A stretch of DNA of 64,000 nt from UBA1444 sp964521625. Its GTDB lineage: Bacteria; Bacillota; Negativicutes; UBA1444. Every line of letters starts with the position of its first letter. Within the stretch, counting starts at the first letter, position 1. Made by a program: the position numbers and the translations under genes. Under the pieces are notes generated by a model. The model made no database searches, had not been told where the DNA came from, and worked only from the letters and a program-made list of their open reading frames with translations. This document shows, one piece after another, positions 41,600 to 49,683 of this stretch. The stretch spans positions 68,979-132,978 of the forward strand of contig CAZFSM010000010.1 of assembly GCA_964521625.1 (NCBI GenBank). Direction: 5' to 3'.

Positions 41600-43156
41600 T
41601 TGCGCACAAAACACAGGTTGCTCGGACTGCTGCTGACGATGTTACTCTGCATTGCCCCTTGGAGCGGGGTGGCTCTGGCGGAGCAAATGCCGGATATTGT
41701 TGCCGTCGACATTTTAACAACCAATGATTTTCATGGGGCGTTGGTCGAGGCAGGGCGTAATCCTGGGGCGGGTAAATTTGCTGCATTACTGCGCAGCGAA
41801 CGGGCTAAAAATCCCTACGGTTCAATTTTTGTCAGCGCCGGTGATATGTTTCAGGGGAGCCCGGACTCCAATCTCCTCTACGGGAAAACTGTGGTCGAAG
41901 TTTTAAATGCACTCAGTATGGATGCCATGACATTGGGCAACCATGAATTTGACTGGGGTCTGGAGAAATTGGCGGCCCGAGTGGCGGAGTCCAAGTTTCC
42001 TTATGTATCGGCCAATGTTCGGGAAAAGGATGGCCAAGGGCGGTTAAGTTTTGTTAAACCGTTTGTTATGCTGGAACGCTTGGGCGTCAAGATTGCCGTG
42101 ATTGGGATTGTGACGCCGGAAACCGCCTATACGACCGGGCCGAAGATTGTCGCGCCGTTTGAATTCCGTGACCCGGCGACGGTAGTTCAAGAAGTATTGC
42201 CACGGGTCCGCCAGCAGGGGGCGGATATCATTGTCGTGCTGTCGCATCTGGCGGCGTATCAGGACCCGGCTACCGGGCAGGTGACTGGAGACGCCGCGGT
42301 ACTGGCAGAGACGGTTCCCGGTATCGACGCAGTGGTTAGCGGCCATTCACACAAGATTGTCGCTGGCAAAGTCAACGGGGTGCCAGTGGTCCAGGCTTAC
42401 TACAACGGGCGGGCGCTGGGGAAAATTAGCCTGGTCTACTCAAGACGCGAACAAAAAGTGTTGATCAGTTCGGTCCAATCCATTGAAACACCGATAAAAA
42501 CAGCAATAGCTGATTCTGAAGTACAGGCGATCGTTGATCGGTCGCAGGCGGAGATTATCCCCGTAAAAACTGTCACGCTGGGAAGGACGGTGCAGGATCT
42601 TTCTCATGACCGGTTCGAGTTGTCGGTACTGGGCCAGTGGTCGAGTGATGCTTTGCGCCAGGTCACCGGAGCGGATATCGCCTTTCAAAATGGCGGCGGC
42701 CTCAGGACCAGCATTCCGGCAGGGGCAATCACGATGGGTAATCTGTATGAAGTCATGCCGTTTGACAACACGCTGGTGACGATGGATCTGACTGGCGAAC
42801 AGGTTTTGCAGGTGCTTAATCATGGAATTAACGGCAAGGCGGGAACGGTTCAGTTTTCTGGCCTGCAAGTGATGATCGACTCCAGCCTGCCATATGGCAA
42901 CCAACTGGTGGAAGTCCGCCTGTCCGATGGTAAGCCGCTTGATCCGGCCGGAACCTACAAAATTGTGACCAATGATTTTATGGCATCCGGCGGTGACGAA
43001 TTTACCGTGTTGAAAGCAGGACACAATATCAAAGACACCTTTATCCCGCTGCGCGATGCGCTGGCCGACGCGGTGAAAAAAGCCGGCACTCTCAACATCA
43101 AGAAAGATGACCGACTAAAAGATTTGCGCGGTGCGCTGTTGAAACCAGCGGCTTAA
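41600..43156 (+). CDS. Exported 5'-nucleotidase / UshA-type phosphoesterase
   Basis: 518 residues from a TTG at 41600 behind GGGGAGGG; an upstream in-frame ATG would hide the signal peptide. Signal peptide LLGLLLTMLLCIAPWSGVALA. Metallophosphatase motifs: ILTTNDFHG, SAGDMFQGSP, LGNHEFDWG, VVLSHL, VSGHSHKI. C-terminal nucleotide-binding domain at about 345-500 with FQNGGGLRTSIPAG and VMPFDNTL. It would release nucleosides from nucleotides in the periplasm, feeding the nucleoside ABC importer at 15-20 kb. No cell-wall anchor is present. Confidence 0.9.
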   Translation: MRTKHRLLGLLLTMLLCIAPWSGVALAEQMPDIVAVDILTTNDFHGALVEAGRNPGAGKFAALLRSERAKNPYGSIFVSAGDMFQGSPDSNLLYGKTVVEVLNALSMDAMTLGNHEFDWGLEKLAARVAESKFPYVSANVREKDGQGRLSFVKPFVMLERLGVKIAVIGIVTPETAYTTGPKIVAPFEFRDPATVVQEVLPRVRQQGADIIVVLSHLAAYQDPATGQVTGDAAVLAETVPGIDAVVSGHSHKIVAGKVNGVPVVQAYYNGRALGKISLVYSRREQKVLISSVQSIETPIKTAIADSEVQAIVDRSQAEIIPVKTVTLGRTVQDLSHDRFELSVLGQWSSDALRQVTGADIAFQNGGGLRTSIPAGAITMGNLYEVMPFDNTLVTMDLTGEQVLQVLNHGINGKAGTVQFSGLQVMIDSSLPYGNQLVEVRLSDGKPLDPAGTYKIVTNDFMASGGDEFTVLKAGHNIKDTFIPLRDALADAVKKAGTLNIKKDDRLKDLRGALLKPAA

Positions 43157-43172
43157 ATAGGGGGGAGCTGAC

Positions 43173-43625
43173 GTGCCAAGATTCGAGTATCGCTTGAATA
43201 ATGCCGCCGAAGAGTATCCCGTGCTCTATTTTTACGAAACCATGGATGAAGTAGAAGCGGCGATGCGGTTTATTTGCGACTATTTTGTCAAAGAGGGCCG
43301 CACCTGGCTGAAAACCGCTTCGGCGATTGAGGCCGCACAGTATGTGATGTATATGGAAGAAGTCCCAACCGATACGGCAGAAGCTGGCAATGTCACACAA
43401 CCGGTCATGCCCGGTTGGATTGCCGTCGAAGTGCGCGAGTATCGGGAGGGTACAACAGACTACCCACTGATCCATCAGTTCGGCTTTCCTAGTCAAGTGC
43501 AAGCGCTGGCTCATCTGATCACGGATACGATGGTCCTGTTTGGTCAGGAGTGGCAAAAAACTTCCACCGAAATCGATGAAGATCGGCAAGCCTATATCTA
43601 CTACTGTCGAAAGACCGAGGGGTGA
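43173..43625 (+). CDS. Unknown protein, first gene of YgiBC-like cluster
   Basis: 150 residues from a GTG behind GGGGGAGCTGAC. Acidic, soluble, no signal peptide or recognised motif; rich in aromatic residues (YPVLYFYETMDEVEAAMRF, HQFGFPSQVQALAH). Two similar-looking halves might indicate a duplicated small alpha/beta fold. Its end overlaps the start region of the lipoprotein-like gene, so it belongs to the YgiB/YgiC/YjfL-like unit. Function unknown. Confidence 0.6.
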   Translation: MPRFEYRLNNAAEEYPVLYFYETMDEVEAAMRFICDYFVKEGRTWLKTASAIEAAQYVMYMEEVPTDTAEAGNVTQPVMPGWIAVEVREYREGTTDYPLIHQFGFPSQVQALAHLITDTMVLFGQEWQKTSTEIDEDRQAYIYYCRKTEG

Positions 43626-43630
43626 TGGCG

Positions 43631-43996
43631 ATGGATTCCGGTAACACGGACCGGAGCAAAAAGGTGGTCGGCTTGTTTTTAGCAGCCGCATTGACGTTGA
43701 CTCCTGGCTGCTCGATGAATCCGTTTGCCTGGGGGCGAAATGACGCTTCCTGCACGGATGTGAACCGCGACGGATATTGTGACGAGGATGGCCGTCCCGT
43801 ATCGGCGGCTTCAAACCGTAGCATGCGGACCGGATTTTGGCCGGCCTACCGCTATTTTGGTGGCGGCAGCAGCTCCCAAACATCCGTTTCTACACCGGAT
43901 TCTTCTTCACGGGGAGTCTCCAGCGGGTCCAAAGGCGGGATTGGCAGCTCGTCCCGTTCCGGTGGCGGATCGAGTGGCGGGTCGAGCGGTGGCTGA
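43631..43996 (+). CDS. YgiB/YjfM-like exported Ser/Gly-rich protein
   Basis: 121 residues from the ATG at 43631, eight bases after GAGGGG. A lipoprotein-type signal (LFLAAALTLTPGCSMNPF) is followed by an EF-hand-like loop DVNRDGYCDEDG, a region with FWPAYRYFGGG, and a Ser/Gly-rich tail (about residues 75-121). Composition and position before a GSP-synthase-like gene recall E. coli YgiB and YjfM (DUF1190), although I see no firm sequence identity. It overlaps the next gene by eight bases. Confidence 0.6.
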   Translation: MDSGNTDRSKKVVGLFLAAALTLTPGCSMNPFAWGRNDASCTDVNRDGYCDEDGRPVSAASNRSMRTGFWPAYRYFGGGSSSQTSVSTPDSSSRGVSSGSKGGIGSSSRSGGGSSGGSSGG

Positions 43997-45260
43997 AGAA
44001 TTTGCGACAGATTATGTGCAGCGACGCGAGGCTCTGTATGGACCGTTACGGGCAGGCGGGATATTTACCTGGGATTCTATGTATGGCGATGAATATGCGT
44101 TAGCGTCCGTTTTGCCGATTACGGCGGATTTTTGTGCTCAGCTGCGAACTGCCGCAGAACGGTTAGGGGGCGTGTATGCCCGCACAGCGGAAGTCTTGAT
44201 CCAAGGCGATGATGAGTTGCTGGCCGAGCTGGGTTTGCCGCAAGCGACCTGGCCTGCTGTGCGGACCTCTTTACCGGCGCTGCTGCCGACATTGCTCGGC
44301 AGGTTTGATTTTGCCGCCACTTCCACAGGCCTTAAAATGCTTGAATTCAACGCAGAAACTCCGACTGATGTAGTGGAAGCCTTTTATGTCAACGGCAAAG
44401 TCTGCAAATTTTTTGGCGTTGCCAACCCAAATCAGGCATTGGACAAAAAAATAGCACCGGCATTTGAGCGGGCCGTCCAGGAGTATCAGCACAGCGGCGC
44501 CGCAGTGGAAAGAATTGTTTTCAGCTCGGTCGACTGGCATGAGGAAGATGCTGGCACAACCCGCTATTTACTGGCGCAATCAGGGCTGGCGGCAGAATTT
44601 GCCGCGCTATCGCAACTGCGGGTGTTTGATGACCGGTTGCAAGTGTGGGATGGGCAGGTTCATTCCCCGGTAGACCTGATGTACCGGCTGCATCCACTGG
44701 AAAAACTGGCGGAAGAACATGACTGCGACGGTTATCCGACCGGGCGGCATGTGCTGGAAATCGTGACCGGGCAGAAACTTGCCCTGATCAATCCCCCTGC
44801 GGCAATGATTGCCCAGTCCAAAGCAACGCAGGCGCTGATTTGGAGTTTGCACGAAGACGGGTCTTTCTTTACGCCGGCAGAACACGAAGCAATTGAAGAC
44901 CACATGCTGCCAACCTATTTTGAAAACCGGTTTCTTGGCCGCTGCGCCTATGTGACGAAACCAATTTACGGGCGGGAAGGCGGTGCAGTAACCATTTTTA
45001 GCGCTGATGGAATCGCCCTGGTGCGTGATGAGGAAGCGAACTATTGGGAACAACCGGTTATTTACCAGCAATATGTTGAATTGCCAAAACATACGGTAGA
45101 AACCATGAATGGGCTGTATTGTGGTAGAATAATCTATGGAACCTTCCTGTTGGGCGGGCAAGGGTCGGCGATCGTGTCCCGGGTCGGCAGTCTTATTACA
45201 GGAAACATGGCGTATTATCAGCCTTTATGTATATCAACGGACGCGTCGAAAGGAGAATGA
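43989..45260 (+). CDS. Glutathionylspermidine synthase-family ATP-grasp protein (YgiC/YjfC-like)
   Basis: 423 residues from a GTG at 43989 overlapping the preceding gene. The C-terminal synthetase fold of GSP synthase is present without the N-terminal amidase: FTWDSMYGDEYALAS, LKMLEFNAETPTDVVEAFYV, VDLMYRLHPLEKL, ENRFLGRCAYVTKPIYGREG, and GLYCGRIIYGTFLLGGQGSA. ATP-grasp ligases of this group (YgiC/YjfC) have unknown substrates and, as I recall, no demonstrated GSP synthesis. Ligation of an amine to a peptide or envelope component is inferred. Confidence 0.85.
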   Translation: MAEEFATDYVQRREALYGPLRAGGIFTWDSMYGDEYALASVLPITADFCAQLRTAAERLGGVYARTAEVLIQGDDELLAELGLPQATWPAVRTSLPALLPTLLGRFDFAATSTGLKMLEFNAETPTDVVEAFYVNGKVCKFFGVANPNQALDKKIAPAFERAVQEYQHSGAAVERIVFSSVDWHEEDAGTTRYLLAQSGLAAEFAALSQLRVFDDRLQVWDGQVHSPVDLMYRLHPLEKLAEEHDCDGYPTGRHVLEIVTGQKLALINPPAAMIAQSKATQALIWSLHEDGSFFTPAEHEAIEDHMLPTYFENRFLGRCAYVTKPIYGREGGAVTIFSADGIALVRDEEANYWEQPVIYQQYVELPKHTVETMNGLYCGRIIYGTFLLGGQGSAIVSRVGSLITGNMAYYQPLCISTDASKGE

Positions 45261-45263
45261 ATT

Positions 45264-45701
45264 ATGGTTTTGCAACAATGGTCAAGTTTTGTCAATTTCC
45301 TCACGTATCTGGTGGTAGCGATTCCGTTGTTACTCATCGGCATTAAGATTTTCATGCTGCAAACCCCTTACAATGAAATGAAAATGATCCAGGAAGCGGC
45401 AAGCTGTGATAAGACGGAAAAAGATGAGGCTGGCATTGCCATCGCGCATGACTTGGGCGGGAAGATCGTCGGTCAGGCGCTGGTGATGGCTTCGGCTGTA
45501 TTTCATTCCGTCAGTATCGGCGATTTGATTATCTGGGGGATTATCGGCATCATCTTTCAGGTTTTGGTCTACTATGCTTTTGCAAAACTTACATCGTTCA
45601 AGGTGTCTGAAGAACTGATCAAAGGAAATATTGCCGTCGGCATCTTTTCATCGCGACTCAGTTTTGCTACAGGGTTGATTTTGGCGGCGCTGATTAGCTG
45701 A
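45264..45701 (+). CDS. DUF350 (YjfL-like) membrane protein
   Basis: 145 residues behind AAAGGAG, three bases after the GSP-synthase-like gene. Four helices arranged as two DUF350 repeats (FLTYLVVAIPLLLIGIKIFM; later GIFSSRLSFATGLILAALIS). In E. coli the same family (yjfL) neighbours yjfC, which supports a conserved functional unit in the envelope. Function unknown. Confidence 0.82.
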   Translation: MVLQQWSSFVNFLTYLVVAIPLLLIGIKIFMLQTPYNEMKMIQEAASCDKTEKDEAGIAIAHDLGGKIVGQALVMASAVFHSVSIGDLIIWGIIGIIFQVLVYYAFAKLTSFKVSEELIKGNIAVGIFSSRLSFATGLILAALIS

Positions 45702-45715
45702 TTTTCCCGCATGGT

Positions 45716-45744
45716 TTGACAGAAATAAAATAGTTTAGTATGAT
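45716..45744 (+). promoter_or_regulatory. tRNA-Ala promoter
   Basis: TTGACA (45716-45721), a 17-base spacer, TATGAT (45739-45744), about 40 bases before the tRNA. Confidence 0.7.
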
Positions 45745-45784
45745 AAAAAACGCAGGTGAAAAGTTGCCTGGCATATTGATTCGT

Positions 45785-45860
45785 GGGGGCGTAGCTCAGC
45801 TGGGAGAGCGCTAGATTCGCATTTTAGAGGTCAGGGGTTCGATCCCCCTCGTCTCCACCA
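45785..45860 (+). tRNA. tRNA-Ala (anticodon CGC)
   Basis: 76 bases with encoded CCA. Acceptor GGGGGCG pairs with CGTCTCC including the G3:U70 pair that marks alanine tRNAs. D-arm GCTC/GAGC, anticodon stem CTAGA/TTTAG (one G-T), loop TTCGCAT giving anticodon CGC at positions 34-36, five-base variable loop, T-arm AGGGG-TTCGATC-CCCCT. It reads GCG codons, which are frequent in the genes here. Single gene with its own promoter and terminator. Confidence 0.95.
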
Positions 45861-45870
45861 CGCAAAATAT

Positions 45871-45903
45871 AAAGGCTTCCGGAGTTTTCCGGAAGCCTTT
45901 TTT
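45871..45903 (+). terminator. Terminator of tRNA-Ala
   Basis: Perfect 13-bp stem (45871-45883 with 45888-45900), loop GTTT, followed by TTT. Confidence 0.85.
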
Positions 45904-46023
45904 GGCGTTTGACGATTATATTTCTACAACTGAGATGCGCCCCGCGAAACGGAAAAGAAAATCGTATTTAAACATTGCAGGACTAATAAAGTTTGCTATA
46001 GAAAAGGGAATTATTGACTTGCG

Positions 46024-46257
46024 TTGTCTTGGGTGTATATGCAAAAGGATGTTGACACTTCATTTAAACAAGTGAATAAACTGACATTTAAAACACTGGT
46101 TGCTTATGCTTATGATTCGAATAACAATCAAATTGCGCGTGTAAAAGGCAAAAATTACGGAACCGGTCTTGAAGGTACTGCAACCGATAAAGCAGTCACC
46201 AGTGCGCTGAGATATGACAAAACGGGGCAGGACACAGGAATAAAACCTAATCCGTGA
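46024..46257 (+). pseudogene. Probable gene fragment in AT-rich stretch
   Basis: An open frame of 77 codons with protein-like composition (FKTLVAYAYDSNNNQIARVK, NYGTGLEGTATDKAVTS) but no ribosome binding site and a TTG as only early start. It reads like the C-terminal end of a longer exported or polymorphic protein whose front is missing. Family not recognised. Confidence 0.35.
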
Positions 46258-46975
46258 AAGGATTAGTCAATAAATTAATGACACCAATTAAATGTGAAAT
46301 AGAAATTGCCGAAATTAAATAAGCTTCGCAAAATTTGCTGCCGTGTCAACACATATTAATACGGGAATTAAATAAGGAAAATTAATTTTTACCGATAAAT
46401 AAAGTCCTGACTTAGGTAAGTTTGAGCAGTAAATTCGTAAAAATATTAAATTATAAAAGGAGTAAATGAGTCCTGCCTGGAACATGCCTGTCAATAATTA
46501 AAAATGTTAGAAAAATTGTTTTGTGCAAATATTATTTCAAAATAGAACCCAATAATTTTCTTGCAGTACTGACACTTATTTCATTGCTGGAGAATATTTG
46601 TGCAAAAATAAATAGGACCAGTTAAACGCGAATTTTTATATCCAAAATTAAGCTGGTGATCTTCTTTTATTGCGATAAAAAATCATTGCTTTACTTGACA
46701 ACAAACCGCTGGATTTTCCGCGCTTCGTCCAGATATTATTTTTGATCTTATCGCCGTTTTAAATCGTATCAAAAATAAAAATACTACTACTGTAGATTTA
46801 TGAGTCATTTCATATTTGTCAAAAATAAAATCGGGCATAATTGCCAGCAGAGGATATCCTTGTAATAATTCAATTAAAATTATATTCAAAATTGATCGAA
46901 GAATGAATTCTGACTTAGAGACGCAAATAGCAGCCAAGCCAAGAATAATAAAGCTTCAAAAAATAAAAACCCGTC
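46258..46975. other. AT-rich gene-free stretch
   Basis: Over 700 bases, visibly AT-rich, with stops in all frames. I see no gene, tRNA, riboswitch or clear repeat. One 11-codon micro-ORF (MSPAWNMPVNN, 46466-46501) follows AAAGGAGTAA, which may be chance. It differs strongly in composition from the flanking genes. Confidence 0.6.
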
Positions 46976-47575
46976 TCACTTACGCGCCGGAGATATAATA
47001 AAATTATTATAAAAAGGATCATACAATGGATCATAAGCACGCATTACATAAAATGATAGTGCTCCCGCTACTTCGGTCTTACTGAACCTATATTTTAAAT
47101 TATTTCGTACCAGTTCCCCGCTTGCCTTCTTCGATGGCAATTCGAGCTCATTTAGCAAACGATATCTTTCATCTGCCATTAATGATGGATCAACGATCTC
47201 AATAACGTTTAAAATTAAATCGATTATTGGTTCAGTCGATTTTGGCGGTCTATCGATAATAAACAAAAAACCGATAGTCCGGATGTTTCCATCAGAGTTC
47301 ACTACACCCTTAACGCCAATTTTTTCATTAATTTGAAACCCAAAGTGACTTCCATCAATATCTTGTTCAAGCGGTATCCGCTTAATTTTTTGCTCAAATT
47401 TTATTTTTGCCATCGAATTATTAAATTGATAAAAAAATTGATCGACAGATAACCCCAAACTAAAAAAAGAAGAATAATACACAAAGTAGATAAGAATTGC
47501 CCCACTGCCCCAAAAAGCCCATGCTTTCTTCGTGATGATATTTATTATTCGGGAAAATAAATGCTCTTTTTTCAA
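46976..47575 (-). CDS. Single-pass membrane protein of unknown function
   Basis: 199 residues from a TTG at 47575, eight bases after AGGAG. A basic N-terminus precedes one transmembrane helix (FWGSGAILIYFVYYSSFFSL, about 22-42); the rest is a soluble, probably extracytoplasmic domain with GSHFGFQINEKIGVKGVVNS and many Ile/Asn/Lys residues. AT-rich codon use, unlike genes outside the stretch. It is divergent from the DUF4328 gene, 55 bases apart. Family unknown. Confidence 0.55.
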   Translation of the reverse strand: MKKEHLFSRIINIITKKAWAFWGSGAILIYFVYYSSFFSLGLSVDQFFYQFNNSMAKIKFEQKIKRIPLEQDIDGSHFGFQINEKIGVKGVVNSDGNIRTIGFLFIIDRPPKSTEPIIDLILNVIEIVDPSLMADERYRLLNELELPSKKASGELVRNNLKYRFSKTEVAGALSFYVMRAYDPLYDPFYNNFIISPARK

Positions 47576-47630
47576 AATTGTCACTCCTAATAGTAGATAA
47601 TGCCCGCCAACGCAAAGGAGGGAATTTTTA

Positions 47631-48365
47631 ATGCCCTATTCCGAAGAAAAAGATAGTCATGTCGAGTCGAGTCGACAAGGTCCGGATTGCGACAATCCTC
47701 GCAACAAATCCACGACCGTAAGTAAATTCTTAACCCTTGCATCAATAGTCTTAGTTATTATTCTCGCAATATCACTTGCTTTTACCGTAAAATCCGCGAT
47801 TAGTTCCTATCAAACGCTACATCCACCGCGAAATATGGCACTATCACTAGCACGCTCTATGATTCTTGCGAAGGCTGTTTACCTTATTATCAGCCTACTT
47901 GCAGGAATCGCATCATATATCGCATATACAATTTTGTTATATGTATGTTACAAAAATGCAACTAAACTCGAGCCAGCTATTTTTCAAAAATCATCCTTCA
48001 AAATCTTGTGGACCGCTTTGATTCCTGGTATAAATTTCTTTTATCAGTACCAGTACTTGTCCGATCTCTGGCAGTTTGTGCAAAATGATACAAATAACCG
48101 TTTGCTAAGAACTAAAACTACCATGCAGATCTTATTTTTCCTTACCCTGTTCGCTTTTTTGTTTACTCTCGCAGATTTATTTGCTCTTTACATCTTCGGC
48201 GTTGGTCCGCTCTTTACCTTAAGCAACCAATTCTTATTTATTCTTGCAATCGTTTGGTCAGTCCTTATATTCATCTGGCAAGCCTTAACAATTGCAATCT
48301 ATAAGGGCTTAAAACATCACGTTTCTCCCAGAACCGTTCCCGTGTCCCCAAACAATACCTTTTAA
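47631..48365 (+). CDS. DUF4328-like membrane protein
   Basis: 244 residues with AAAGGAGGG upstream. A polar N-terminal 30 residues leads into about five helices. The pattern KNATKLEPAIFQKSSFKILW, ALIPGINFFYQYQYLSDLW and a final FIWQALTIAIYKGLK recalls DUF4328 proteins, which have no known role. AT-rich codons (ATT, AAA, TTA) match the local composition, consistent with recent acquisition. Confidence 0.65.
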   Translation: MPYSEEKDSHVESSRQGPDCDNPRNKSTTVSKFLTLASIVLVIILAISLAFTVKSAISSYQTLHPPRNMALSLARSMILAKAVYLIISLLAGIASYIAYTILLYVCYKNATKLEPAIFQKSSFKILWTALIPGINFFYQYQYLSDLWQFVQNDTNNRLLRTKTTMQILFFLTLFAFLFTLADLFALYIFGVGPLFTLSNQFLFILAIVWSVLIFIWQALTIAIYKGLKHHVSPRTVPVSPNNTF

Positions 48366-48908
48366 TTTGGCTTCAAATCTCAAATTAATTCAGCATAAAT
48401 CATAGAAAAAGCCGGACGATAATTTTAATAGATAGGGGTAAAAAATAAATTCATTTCCATGATTTTTGAAATTGAGGAATATATTTCGTTATAATATTAT
48501 CGATTCACCTGCTCTGTAAGAAATATAGAAATAATTTACCCCTATATTAACATTTATTTATTTTTTTGACACAAATAAAAGCGGCGTTGGAATTAAAAAA
48601 TGTCAACTATTTATTGGATATTAAAATAATGGGTGCTTTAAAGGTGGTGTGGTATTGTTTTACACAGGTGATAATTGGAAAATAAATTATTTTTATAAAT
48701 TTCAACATGACCATATAAAAGCTGCAATATTTAGTGTAGACGATCCAATAATATCTTAAATTAAATCAGGGCCATCTATAGGACAGTCTATAAGTAATAA
48801 TATAAAGTTTTTAGCGACCGGCTCAAGTAGAGGCCCTCGAATGTTGGTCAGTATCCGTAGTAATGAATTGCTTTCGAGCAGTGCAATTTGCCGACGGGGG
48901 TCCGCTGT
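48366..48908. other. AT-rich stretch with gene remnant and inverted repeat
   Basis: No complete gene. It holds an 11-bp perfect inverted repeat pair (ATAGGGGTAAA at 48432-48442; its complement at 48535-48545) and a protein-like frame interrupted by a stop (see separate entry). The right end merges into the carbonic anhydrase promoter. Confidence 0.5.
48625..48870 (+). pseudogene. Protein-like frame with one in-frame stop
   Basis: One frame reads GVVLFYTGDNWKINYFYKF and further to DDPIIS, meets TAA at 48757-48759, and then continues in the same frame as GPSIGQSISNNIKFLATG. The first part has a TTG at 48655 behind AAGGTGG and could be a 34-residue peptide. More likely it is the eroded end of a larger gene. 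No family recognised. Confidence 0.3.
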
Positions 48909-48937
48909 TTGGGCAGGTATGGGAAAAATGATATACT
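48909..48937 (+). promoter_or_regulatory. Carbonic anhydrase promoter
   Basis: Extended -10 TGATATACT (48929-48937) with TTGGGC (48909-48914) 17 bases before the hexamer. Confidence 0.5.
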
Positions 48938-48977
48938 TTTAATAAATAGCGCCTCGTGATTTATGAAGGAGACTATT

Positions 48978-49604
48978 ATGCAAAAACTGCTGGACGGAAT
49001 CGTAAAATTTAGAAGTGAAGATTTTGAAGCGCATCGCGAGCTTTTCAGCAATTTGAAAACGCAGCAAAGTCCCCACACTTTATTTATTGCCTGCTCGGAT
49101 TCGCGGGTTGACCCCAATCTGATCACAGGAACGCTGCCGGGGGAGTTGTTCATCATCCGCAACATAGCCAACATGGTGCCGCCTTACCGGAAAACTGCTG
49201 AATATGCAGGTGTAACTTCGGCGATTGAATACGCAGTGCTATTTCTTAATGTGAAAAACATCATCGTCTGTGGCCATTCCAACTGCGGTGGCTGCGCCGC
49301 GTGCCTGAAGCCAGCGGAATACCTGGTCGAACTGCCGCACACGCAAACTTGGCTGGAACTGGCGAATCCCGTGCGAGACCGTGTTTTCCGTGAAATCCCG
49401 GCAGAGGAGCCGGCCGGGCGAGAATGGATGATGGAACAAGCGAATGTTGTAGAACAATTGAAGCATCTTATCACATATCCGTACGTCAAGGAACGGGTAG
49501 CGACGGGAACATTGGCGCTAAGCGGTTGGCACTACATCATTGAAACCGGCGAGATTTTCATTTACGATCAAGCGACCGGTGAGTTTCATCACGGCAACGC
49601 CTAG
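48978..49604 (+). CDS. Beta-class carbonic anhydrase
   Basis: 208 residues from the ATG at 48978 behind AAGGAG. Zinc ligands lie in FIACSDSRVDPN (Cys, with the Asp/Arg dyad) and GHSNCGGCAACL (His and Cys). The C-terminal part has GWHYIIETGEIFIYD, the dimer edge. Interconverts CO2 and bicarbonate in the cytoplasm, supplying carboxylations. Monocistronic by position; a short imperfect hairpin follows at 49626-49645. Confidence 0.93.
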   Translation: MQKLLDGIVKFRSEDFEAHRELFSNLKTQQSPHTLFIACSDSRVDPNLITGTLPGELFIIRNIANMVPPYRKTAEYAGVTSAIEYAVLFLNVKNIIVCGHSNCGGCAACLKPAEYLVELPHTQTWLELANPVRDRVFREIPAEEPAGREWMMEQANVVEQLKHLITYPYVKERVATGTLALSGWHYIIETGEIFIYDQATGEFHHGNA

Positions 49605-49683
49605 AAGACCCCCGCAAAAGAAATATCCCCGGCTAGGCCGAGGGATCATTGTTGCCAGCCAGTTGCACAAGGCTTAATGATAC

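Noticed and set aside
47659..47675. GTCGAGTCGAGTCGA micro-repeat
   Set aside because: Only three short units inside a coding sequence; chance repeat, no array.
45841..48960. Attachment-site repeat of the tRNA 3' end at the right border of the AT-rich stretch
   Set aside because: I looked for a repeat of the tRNA T-arm/acceptor end near 48.8-48.96 kb and found none; no integrase is present either.
49626..49645. Terminator after carbonic anhydrase
   Set aside because: Short stem with a bulge and no T-run; noted as a hairpin but not called as a terminator.
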